This document shows positions 1 through 5,832 of a DNA stretch of 7,195 nt, in pieces (the stretch's first letter is position 1; each line of letters starts with the position of its first letter). The notes below the pieces were generated by a model that worked only from the letters and a program-made list of their open reading frames with translations, was not told where the DNA came from and searched no databases. Source of the DNA: an uncultured Gloeocapsa sp. (lineage in GTDB: Bacteria > Cyanobacteriota > Cyanobacteriia > Cyanobacteriales > Gloeocapsaceae); NCBI GenBank assembly GCA_937930495.1, contig CALGKL010000016.1, forward strand, positions 1-7,195. Direction: 5' to 3'. Position numbers and translations under genes: made by a program.

Positions 1-667
1 CACTACCACTTGGAGAATTAAAAATACCTCCTCCTGCATATTGAGCAGTATTACCAGAGATAATCGTATTGTTAATAATTAGGTCCCCACTATTGGCAAT
101 ACCACCACCTGCACCATTAATACTGGTATTATCAGAAATTATACTATTGGTTATGGTCAGAGTTGCACCGATTATACCGGAAAGAGAACCACCATAGTTA
201 TTTTCTCTGCCATAGTTATAAATAGCTCCACCGCTAAATCCAGAGGTATTACCAGAGATAATAGTATTGTTAAGGTGTAAATTCTCTTTATTAGTTATGG
301 CGTGATTATTGGCACTTCCTGTAATAGTTAAATCTGCAATCACAACATCAATTTGTGAACTATAATCTGGTTCACCATCTTGATTACTAATAATAAATAC
401 TCCGGAATTACCTCCTCCATCTAGAGTTAATTTTTCCCTTCTTAAACCAGTTATAATTAAATCGTTCTTAACTACTAATTCTCCGGAAGTAAGACTTATT
501 ATTTCTCCTTCTAAAGATGAATCAAACTCGATTAGATCTAGTTCTTCTGTGGTATTGGCATTTTCTATAGCTTGACGTAGCGATCCTTCTCCGTTATCTC
601 TATTGCTAGTTACTGTATAAGTAGTCAAAACTTCTCCAGCGTTGATATTTTGTCCTAAATCTGTCAT
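1..667 (-). CDS. Beta-helix repeat surface/secreted protein, N-terminal part (runs off left edge)
   Basis: An open frame on the minus strand starts at ATG 667-665 and reads 222 codons without a stop to the window edge, so the C-terminus is missing. An in-frame TAA lies two codons upstream (673-671), so this is the first possible ATG of the frame; no Shine-Dalgarno is visible. Residues 16-38 (TYTVTSNRDNGEGSLRQAIE and following) match the N-terminal module of 'GSLRQAI/CSLREA' proteins. From about residue 67 onward come short beta-helix rungs rich in Asn, Gly, Thr and Ile, with the repeated core NNTIISGNT / TNSIISDNT / NNTIISGNT at about 133, 173 and 199, and GGAIYN, GGGIAN and GGGIFN turns as in polymorphic outer-membrane-protein repeats. 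No Sec signal peptide is seen. Cyanobacterial relatives without one often carry C-terminal RTX or anchor domains, so export by a type I system is possible but unseen. It lies 30 bp downstream of the MFS gene on the same strand and may be cotranscribed. The exact role is unknown. Confidence 0.85.
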   Translation of the reverse strand, partial: MTDLGQNINAGEVLTTYTVTSNRDNGEGSLRQAIENANTTEELDLIEFDSSLEGEIISLTSGELVVKNDLIITGLRREKLTLDGGGNSGVFIISNQDGEPDYSSQIDVVIADLTITGSANNHAITNKENLHLNNTIISGNTSGFSGGAIYNYGRENNYGGSLSGIIGATLTITNSIISDNTSINGAGGGIANSGDLIINNTIISGNTAQYAGGGIFNSPSGS

Positions 668-697
668 TTTTTAGGGCCAAATGATTATATTTTTATT

Positions 698-2098
698 TTA
701 AATATTTTTGCCTTCATCGAATTCCAAAGGAGCAAAAAGATAGGTTAATCCCGCAGCTAAAACACAAATTAAAGCTAGAATAAATAATAGATTACTCACA
801 CCTAAAGATTCTTTCAACACCGGAAGAGCATAAGTACCAACTATTGCACCTCCTTTAGCTACAGCAGCGGCTAAACCCGCACCACTAGCGCGGATAGCTG
901 TGGGGAAAACTTCCCCTGAAAGTAAAAAAGTCGTAGAATTAGGACCTGCATTCATCAACAGGTTAAAGAGGATAAAACCAGTAAAGATTAACCAGATATT
1001 TACAGTAGACGCTAAACTAGCGATCGCTAAGATAGTTAATCCCAAAGCCATACCCAAAAAACCGATAATCTGTAGAGGAATACGTCCGACCACATCGACA
1101 CAAGCGATCGCCACAATAAACCCTAAAATCAAGAATAAATCGACAAAAGCTGAGCCTATAGCACCATTGATAGTTTGGGTACTCACATCGGTTTCTGCAG
1201 CAAAAGCTAAAACAGTAATAATAACTGGGGTAAAAATACCAATACCGTAGGTAGCAATATCCTGCAAAAACCAAGGAATGGTGACTAAAAGGGTTTGACG
1301 TCGATAATCCTTGCTAAATAAAGCTTTGTAATTTAATTTAGGTTTAGTACTAATTGGCTCAGTTTCTGGAGTAATTTCTATAGACTCATTCAACAAAATA
1401 GAAGCAGCATGAGAAGCTTCTGGGTATTCTCCCCTGGCGATATGATAACTAGGACTTTCTAATAAAAACTGGAATCGTAATACGGCGATGAGGATCGCTA
1501 ATAATAACCCTACTGCCAACATCCAACGCCAACCATATTGTACTAAAGGTTGGGAATTAGGATAAATTTGTTCAAAACTCCAGATTACCCCAATCCCCAC
1601 CAAAGCACCCAATAAAGCTCCTATAGCTTGAAAGCTAAAAGCACTGATGACCATTTTTCCCCTCAAGGGTGCGGGGACATTTTCGGTGATATAGGCTACA
1701 CTGATTGGATAATCGGCACCGATAGCTATACCCACTAGAAAACGAAAAGCGATCAAAGATTCAATATTCCAAGCTAAAGCAGTACCCAAGGAAGCGACTA
1801 GGAAGAGGGTAATATCCACAATCAACATTAACTGACGTCCAACCCTATCGGTAATTGCACCTAGAGTCAAAGAGCCAACCAAAGAACCGGCGATCGCCGC
1901 TACCGCTAAAATACCCGTTTGACTAGCATTAATACCAAAGTCTTCCTCGATCAAGGGAAGGGCTACACCAATAATAAAGAAATCAAACCCATCGAGAGCG
2001 ATTAAACCCGCCGATAGTAACCATAATAGCCACATTGGCCGAGTTAATCTAGATCCATCGAGTCTTTGTTGAAAAGATAGTGGTGTGGTTATCGTCAT
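698..2098 (-). CDS. MFS transporter, phosphate:H+ symporter-like
   Basis: A 466-residue inner-membrane protein with about 12 hydrophobic helices in two halves. A long cytoplasmic loop lies near residues 212-268. The loop 2-3 MFS motif is GAITDRVGR (80-88), with a degenerate second copy ending DVVGR near 335-339. RFLVGIAIGADYPIS (119-133), GWRW (189-192) and GPNSTTFLLSGEVFPTAIRA (385-404) are typical of the sugar/phosphate porter branch. Residues lining the phosphate site of the fungal symporter PiPT appear to be present with the right spacing: D129-Y130, Q157, and W276/D280/Y284 in WFLQDIATYG, plus D36/D39 in helix 1. That comparison is from memory. An in-frame TGA sits immediately upstream of the ATG, so the start cannot be extended; its own Shine-Dalgarno is poor. 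The gene diverges from mysA, sharing a 189-bp region. It could import phosphate or an organic acid; export of MAAs is conceivable but not shown. Confidence 0.93.
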   Translation of the reverse strand: MTITTPLSFQQRLDGSRLTRPMWLLWLLSAGLIALDGFDFFIIGVALPLIEEDFGINASQTGILAVAAIAGSLVGSLTLGAITDRVGRQLMLIVDITLFLVASLGTALAWNIESLIAFRFLVGIAIGADYPISVAYITENVPAPLRGKMVISAFSFQAIGALLGALVGIGVIWSFEQIYPNSQPLVQYGWRWMLAVGLLLAILIAVLRFQFLLESPSYHIARGEYPEASHAASILLNESIEITPETEPISTKPKLNYKALFSKDYRRQTLLVTIPWFLQDIATYGIGIFTPVIITVLAFAAETDVSTQTINGAIGSAFVDLFLILGFIVAIACVDVVGRIPLQIIGFLGMALGLTILAIASLASTVNIWLIFTGFILFNLLMNAGPNSTTFLLSGEVFPTAIRASGAGLAAAVAKGGAIVGTYALPVLKESLGVSNLLFILALICVLAAGLTYLFAPLEFDEGKNI

Positions 2099-2143
2099 TC
2101 AGGAAAATGTTTTCATTTGTGTTTTAGCTCGATCCCCTCCCAT
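2099..2143 (-). CDS. Possible 14-codon upstream ORF in the MFS leader
   Basis: On the minus strand an ATG at 2143-2141 is preceded by AGGAG (2152-2148) with a 4-nt gap. It reads MGGDRAKTQMKTFS and ends in TGA at 2101-2099, directly touching the transporter ATG (TGAATG). The transporter has no clear Shine-Dalgarno of its own, so ribosomes ending here could reinitiate on it. The peptide resembles no attenuator type I know (no run of one amino acid). It may be chance, but the combination of a good Shine-Dalgarno and a stop abutting the next start is notable. Confidence 0.3.
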   Translation of the reverse strand: MGGDRAKTQMKTFS

Positions 2144-2186
2144 TGTACTCCTAAGAGCAATTTGTTATTTTAGCGACATTTTAGCA

Positions 2187-2192
2187 ATTATA
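2187..2192 (-). promoter_or_regulatory. Candidate -10 box for the MFS transcript
   Basis: The minus strand reads a perfect TATAAT here. The -35 at the expected distance is weak (TTATTA at 2214-2209, 16-nt spacer). A start near 2180 would give a leader of about 80 nt that includes the small upstream ORF. In such AT-rich DNA a lone TATAAT is only suggestive. Confidence 0.3.
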
Positions 2193-2197
2193 CCTAG

Positions 2198-2235
2198 ATT
2201 AACATTTTTAATAAAACTTTACATTTTTGTCAAAA
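2198..2235 (+). repeat. Imperfect 19-bp tandem repeat in the divergent promoter region
   Basis: Two adjacent 19-bp units, ATTAACATTTTTAATAAAA (2198-2216) and CTTTACATTTTTGTCAAAA (2217-2235), agree at 14 of 19 positions. A further ACATTTT lies at 2176-2182. The second unit contains the candidate mysA -35 box. It could be a direct-repeat operator for a response regulator or just low-complexity AT sequence. Confidence 0.35.
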
Positions 2236-2246
2236 TTTATTACAGT
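2218..2246 (+). promoter_or_regulatory. Candidate mysA promoter
   Basis: A -35-like TTTACA (2218-2223, 5 of 6 to consensus) and a -10-like TACAGT (2241-2246, 4 of 6) are separated by exactly 17 nt. A start near 2253 would leave about 35 nt of leader before the mysA ATG. An alternative -10, TAAAAT at 2262-2267, would put the start on top of the Shine-Dalgarno and is less attractive. The position suggests this promoter would drive the whole mysABCD operon. Confidence 0.4.
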
Positions 2247-2250
2247 ATTG

Positions 2251-2277
2251 CTGTGACCAATTAAAATAAAATCACAG
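2251..2277 (+). promoter_or_regulatory. Inverted repeat overlapping the mysA Shine-Dalgarno
   Basis: CTGTGA (2251-2256) and TCACAG (2272-2277) are perfect reverse complements 15 nt apart. The right arm runs into the mysA Shine-Dalgarno AGGAG (2276-2280), which lies 7 nt before the ATG. As RNA it would form a weak 6-bp stem with an A-rich loop; as DNA it could be a dimer operator at the transcript start. The spacing does not fit the TGTGA-N6-TCACA CRP site. Confidence 0.35.
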
Positions 2278-2287
2278 GAGTACGAGT

Positions 2288-3628
2288 ATGGTTCAAGCTC
2301 AACCCCAACCAAAATCAAGCAATTCCCCAAAGCTGACTCCCCAGGAGTCTGAGCAAATTATCCAATTTCGTCATCCTGAAAGATATCGCACCTCAGAATG
2401 GTACACAGGAGACGGAACGATCGCCGCTAGTGGAGATGGACGCTCATTCAAAGTAACCGCGAGCTATACCCTAGAAGCAGAAGTTAAATTAGTCACAGGA
2501 GTATTTAAACCATCTAACCCAACCCTAGGGGAGATCTATAGTCGTCGTGGTCGTTGCGTAGCGATCGTCGATCAAACCGTAGATGAACTCTATGGAGAAG
2601 AAATACGCCATTATTTCCAAGTTCACGAAATCCCCCTAGAATTATTATCCTGTCGCGCTTGGGAATCAGACAAAACCCCCGAAACCGTTCATAAATTACT
2701 CCACTTTCTCGGTAAAGATGGTTGCGACGTTTCCCGCAACGAACCAGTCTTAGTCGTAGGTGGAGGTGTACTCAGTGATGTGGCGGGATTAGCTTGCGCC
2801 CTGCAACACCGACGCACCCCTTACGTCATGGTAGGAACAACCGTCGTCGCTGCTATAGATGCGGGACCTTCTCCTCGCACCTGTACCAACGGCGCACAGT
2901 TTAAAAATAGCATCGGTGCTTATCATCCTCCCGTCTTAACCCTGGTAGATCGCCACTTTTTCCGTACCTTACCCCTAGGTCATATCCGCAACGGCATGGC
3001 CGAAATTATCAAAATGGCGGTTACCGATGATCCGATTCTCTTTGAGTTGATGGAAAAATACGGTCCTCGTTTATTAGAAACCCATTTTGCCACAGTAAAC
3101 GCTGACCAAGAATTAGAAGCGATCGCCGACGACGTTATCTATCGCGCTCTATTTTCTTATATGAAGCACGAGGGAACAAATATGTTCGAGACGTATCAAG
3201 ACCGACCTCACGCTTACGGTCATACCTGGAGCCCTCGTTTTGAACCAGCGGCTAAATTACTCCACGGTCATGCCGTATCTATAGGGATGGCCTTTGGTGC
3301 GAGTTTAGCGGTAGAGATGGGATGGTTAACCACCACAGAACGCGATCGCATTGTGGCTTTATGTCGTTCCCTTGGTTTAGCTGTCTATCACCCTATCTTG
3401 GAAGATATGGAACTAATGATCTCAGGACAGAAAAATATGCGACGTAAACGGGGAGACGGTGGTCTTTGGGCGCCTTTACCTACAGGTATTGGTTCTTGTG
3501 ATTACGCTCAAGAGGTATCGGCTGAACTTCTCGAAGCAGGGGTAAAAAGACATAAAGACTATTGCTCTACTTTACCTAACGCCGGTCAAGGAGAACAAAT
3601 GTACCTCAGTGACCTAGGTTTAGCCTAG
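2288..3628 (+). CDS. mysA: MysA: desmethyl-4-deoxygadusol synthase (sedoheptulose 7-phosphate cyclase)
   Basis: The first enzyme of MAA synthesis, converting sedoheptulose 7-phosphate to desmethyl-4-deoxygadusol with NAD+ and a divalent metal. It is a 446-residue member of the dehydroquinate-synthase-like cyclases, with an N-terminal extension relative to the roughly 410-residue Anabaena enzyme. Seen: the nucleotide-binding GGGVLSDVAG (158-167), the TTVVAAIDAG segment (184-193), K206-N207, and metal ligands E239 (NGMAEIIK), H312 (YGHTW) and H326 (LHGHAV). Ala309 just before YGH is, as I recall, the alanine that separates this type from 2-epi-5-epi-valiolone synthases, which have Asp there. 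The substrate loop 191-205 (DAGPSPRTCTNGAQF) is unusual: Arg197 stands where DHQS and the Anabaena protein have Lys. The start is supported by AGGAG 7 nt upstream. It is followed by mysB after 11 bp. The family is certain; the exact product is inferred mainly from mysBCD next door. Confidence 0.93.
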   Translation: MVQAQPQPKSSNSPKLTPQESEQIIQFRHPERYRTSEWYTGDGTIAASGDGRSFKVTASYTLEAEVKLVTGVFKPSNPTLGEIYSRRGRCVAIVDQTVDELYGEEIRHYFQVHEIPLELLSCRAWESDKTPETVHKLLHFLGKDGCDVSRNEPVLVVGGGVLSDVAGLACALQHRRTPYVMVGTTVVAAIDAGPSPRTCTNGAQFKNSIGAYHPPVLTLVDRHFFRTLPLGHIRNGMAEIIKMAVTDDPILFELMEKYGPRLLETHFATVNADQELEAIADDVIYRALFSYMKHEGTNMFETYQDRPHAYGHTWSPRFEPAAKLLHGHAVSIGMAFGASLAVEMGWLTTTERDRIVALCRSLGLAVYHPILEDMELMISGQKNMRRKRGDGGLWAPLPTGIGSCDYAQEVSAELLEAGVKRHKDYCSTLPNAGQGEQMYLSDLGLA

Positions 3629-3629
3629 G
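3613..3629 (+). promoter_or_regulatory. Stem-loop over the mysA stop and mysB ribosome-binding site
   Basis: CCTAGG (3613-3618) and CCTAGG (3624-3629) pair perfectly around a 5-nt loop (TTTAG). The right arm covers the mysA stop codon TAG (3626-3628) and the start of the best mysB Shine-Dalgarno candidate, AGGGAT (3627-3632). A ribosome finishing mysA would melt the stem, which would couple mysB translation to mysA. Each arm is self-complementary, so chance pairing is easy. Confidence 0.35.
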
Positions 3630-3639
3630 GATAACCAGT

Positions 3640-4449
3640 ATGCAACCAAGACCAGTAACACCCCTAGGGATTTTAGTACAACAGCTAGAAGCAGTTTTAG
3701 CACAAGCTCAACAAGCTCAAGTTCCATCCTCTTTACTCACCGCTATTCAACAAGCCTACACTCTAGCTGCAGGAATTGACCCCTACCTAGAAGAATGTAC
3801 TACTCCTGAGTCGGCGGCTTTAGCTAATCTAGCGCAAAAAACCGCAGCCGAAGATTGGAGTAAACGCTTTTCTGACGGTGAAACGGTACGTCAACTCGAG
3901 CAAGAAATGCTCTCAGGACATATCGAGGGACAAACCCTCAAACTCTTGGTCTACATGAGTCGAGCTAAACGTATCTTAGAAATTGGTATGTTTACAGGAT
4001 ATTCTGCTCTAGCTATGGCTGAAGCTTTACCAGAGGATGGTTATCTGCTCGCTTGTGAGGTAGATTCCTATGTAGCTGAATTTGCCCAAGCTTGTTTTGC
4101 CCAATCCCCCCACGGGAGTAAAATTAAGGTAGAAGTAGCACCAGCTTTAGAGACCCTAGCTAAATTAGCTCAAGCTCGAGAATCCTTTGATTTCATCTTT
4201 ATTGACGCTGATAAACGGGAATACGTCGATTATTTCCAACTAATCTTGGCTAAGGATTTATTAGTTCCTGGTGGCTTCATCTGTGTAGATAATACCCTTT
4301 TGCAGGGACAACCCTATTTACCTAGTCAACAACGTACCCCCAATGGGGAGGCGATCGCTCAATTTAATCACCTTGTCGCTGCTGATGAGCGTGTTGAACA
4401 GGTTTTACTCCCCTTACGGGATGGTTTAACGCTCATTCGACGTAAGTAA
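3640..4449 (+). CDS. mysB: MysB: O-methyltransferase forming 4-deoxygadusol
   Basis: A 269-residue SAM-dependent methyltransferase of the catechol/caffeoyl-CoA O-methyltransferase type. In MAA synthesis it methylates desmethyl-4-deoxygadusol to 4-deoxygadusol. Residues 1-100 form a helical N-terminal part. The Rossmann core begins with ILEIGMFTGYSALAMA (112-127, SAM motif I). E140 (LLACEVD) fits the acidic residue that binds the SAM ribose. FDFIFIDADK (183-192) and CVDN (215-218) supply D189, D217 and N218, the positions that bind the divalent metal in this family. The ATG follows the mysA stop by 11 bp, with AGGGAT overlapping that stop as a plausible ribosome-binding site. Position between mysA and mysC makes the role secure; the motifs alone would give only a class I O-methyltransferase. 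Confidence 0.95.
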   Translation: MQPRPVTPLGILVQQLEAVLAQAQQAQVPSSLLTAIQQAYTLAAGIDPYLEECTTPESAALANLAQKTAAEDWSKRFSDGETVRQLEQEMLSGHIEGQTLKLLVYMSRAKRILEIGMFTGYSALAMAEALPEDGYLLACEVDSYVAEFAQACFAQSPHGSKIKVEVAPALETLAKLAQARESFDFIFIDADKREYVDYFQLILAKDLLVPGGFICVDNTLLQGQPYLPSQQRTPNGEAIAQFNHLVAADERVEQVLLPLRDGLTLIRRK

Positions 4450-4463
4450 TGTCTTAAAAAAAA

Positions 4464-4489
4464 GGTGCGTTTAATCTATCTAACGCACC
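4464..4489. terminator. Hairpin in the mysB-mysC gap; terminator-like on the minus strand
   Basis: GGTGCGTT (4464-4471) and AACGCACC (4482-4489) form a perfect 8-bp stem with a 10-nt loop. An unbroken run of eight A (4456-4463) lies just before it. Read on the minus strand this is a GC-rich stem followed by eight T, an intrinsic terminator for antisense transcription. On the plus strand there is no U-tract after the stem, so it should not terminate mysABCD efficiently, but it could protect or mark the end of the mysAB part of the message. Confidence 0.5.
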
Positions 4490-4510
4490 CCAATACCTTT
4501 ACGTATCACC

Positions 4511-5827
4511 ATGATATCTTTATTACAGAATATTTTAACGATACTTTTGCTCCTACTCGCCCTACCCCTGAATTTAGGGATTGTCTTAACTTCCCTAGTA
4601 TTGAGTTGGCTAATTTCTCCCTTGCGTCAATCTCCCCATCTTCCCAACCCCAAACGGATTCTGATTACGGGAGGAAAGATGACTAAAGCTTTACAGCTAT
4701 CTCGTTCTTTTCAACAAGCAGGACATCAGGTTATCCTCGTCGAAACCCAGAAATATTGGCTTTCAGGTCATCGTTTTTCCCGCGCGGTGAGTAAATTTTA
4801 TACAGTACCTGTACCAGAAAAAGAACCGGATAATTATACTCAAAAACTACTAGATATCGTTAAAAAAGAAAAAATAGACGTATTTATCCCGGTTTCTAGT
4901 CCTGTAGCTAGTTATTACGACTCCCTAGCAGGAACTAAACTCTCTGACTACTGTGAGGTTATGCACTTCTCCCCGGAAGTGACCCAGATGCTAGATAATA
5001 AATATACCTTTTGTCAAAAAGCCGAATCCTTAGGATTATCCGCACCTCAATCCTTTTTGATTACTAACCCCCAACAAGTCTTAGACTTCGACTTTGCAAC
5101 CGACGGACGTCAATATATTCTCAAAAGTATCCACTATGACTCGGTTTCTCGTCTAGATAAAAGACGTTTACCCTGTGAAAATATGGCTGATTACGTCCAA
5201 AATCTGGGTATTAGCGCCGAAAATCCCTGGATCATGCAAGAATTTATCAGAGGTCGAGAATATTGTACTCACAGTACCGTACGTAAAGGGAAAATCAGAC
5301 TACACTGTTGTTCCCCCTCTTCTCCTTTTCAAGTTAATTATCAACAGGTGGAGAAACCAGCAATCTTAGACTGGGTGAGTAAATTTGTCGGGGAATTAAA
5401 TCTCACAGGTCAAATTTCCTTTGATTTTATCGAGACTCCCGATGGTCAAGTTTATCCCATTGAATGTAACCCTCGCACCCATTCCGCTATTACTATGTTT
5501 TATAATCATCCCGGTGTGGCGACAGCTTATCTAGAAGATGACCACAATGGACCAATTTTTCCTTTACCCGAGAGTAAACCTACCTACTGGTTATATCATG
5601 AACTTTGGCGTTTAACGGAAATTCGCTCTCTTGCTGATCTACAAACCTGGTTAGGAAAAATAACTCAGGGAAAAGAAGCTTTATTTCAATTTGATGATCC
5701 TCTACCTTTTTTAACCGTACCCCATTGGCAAATAACCTTATTATTACTGGATAATTTGCGTAGGTTCAAAGGTTGGGTCAGAATTGACTTTAATATCGGT
5801 AAATTAGTAGAACTAGGGGGAGATTAA
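4511..5827 (+). CDS. mysC: MysC: ATP-grasp ligase making mycosporine-glycine
   Basis: A 438-residue ATP-grasp enzyme that activates 4-deoxygadusol with ATP and joins it to glycine, giving mycosporine-glycine. An N-terminal hydrophobic stretch (about 8-35, rich in Leu/Ile/Val) predicts a membrane anchor, as I recall for other MysC proteins. It is followed by KRILITGGKMTKALQLSRSF (48-67), KYWLSGHRFS (81-90) and PVSSPVASYYDSL (127-139). ATP-grasp elements are YILKSIHYDSVSR (202-214), WIMQEFIRGREYCTHS (240-255) and the metal-binding IECNPRTHSA (317-326, E318 and N320). The C-terminus GWVRIDFNIGKLVELGGD (421-438) agrees with MysC as I recall it. An in-frame TAA at 4481 and the absence of other start codons make ATG 4511 the start, although no Shine-Dalgarno precedes it. 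mysD follows after 5 bp. Confidence 0.97.
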   Translation: MISLLQNILTILLLLLALPLNLGIVLTSLVLSWLISPLRQSPHLPNPKRILITGGKMTKALQLSRSFQQAGHQVILVETQKYWLSGHRFSRAVSKFYTVPVPEKEPDNYTQKLLDIVKKEKIDVFIPVSSPVASYYDSLAGTKLSDYCEVMHFSPEVTQMLDNKYTFCQKAESLGLSAPQSFLITNPQQVLDFDFATDGRQYILKSIHYDSVSRLDKRRLPCENMADYVQNLGISAENPWIMQEFIRGREYCTHSTVRKGKIRLHCCSPSSPFQVNYQQVEKPAILDWVSKFVGELNLTGQISFDFIETPDGQVYPIECNPRTHSAITMFYNHPGVATAYLEDDHNGPIFPLPESKPTYWLYHELWRLTEIRSLADLQTWLGKITQGKEALFQFDDPLPFLTVPHWQITLLLLDNLRRFKGWVRIDFNIGKLVELGGD

Positions 5828-5832
5828 TTCTC

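Noticed and set aside
900..1250. 116-codon plus-strand frame
   Set aside because: It lies wholly inside the MFS transporter on the opposite strand, has a Lys/Ile/Pro-rich composition typical of an antisense shadow, and shows no motif.
1017..1274. 85-codon minus-strand frame within the transporter gene
   Set aside because: Same strand but another frame of the clear MFS gene; its Tyr/Cys/Phe-rich composition is that of a frame-shifted shadow.
2198..2224. Pho-box-like TTAAC repeats, attractive next to a phosphate-symporter-like gene
   Set aside because: The cyanobacterial Pho box needs 8-bp units at 11-bp spacing; the TTAACAT and TTTACAT units here are 19 bp apart and lack the central C residues.
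2252..2276. CRP-like TGTGA...TCACA before mysA
   Set aside because: The half-sites are 15 nt apart instead of 6, so it cannot be a standard CRP/SyCRP1 site; kept only as an inverted repeat.
2523..3668. Several CCTAGG palindromes in and around mysA and mysB
   Set aside because: Apart from the pair at 3613-3629 they are scattered inside coding sequence as Leu/Gly codons and do not form an array.
4465..4686. 73-codon plus-strand frame beginning in the mysB-mysC gap
   Set aside because: It starts at a GTG inside the hairpin, has no Shine-Dalgarno and mostly overlaps mysC in another frame.
5175..5369. 64-codon frame inside mysC
   Set aside because: An out-of-frame shadow of the ATP-grasp domain with no recognisable motif.
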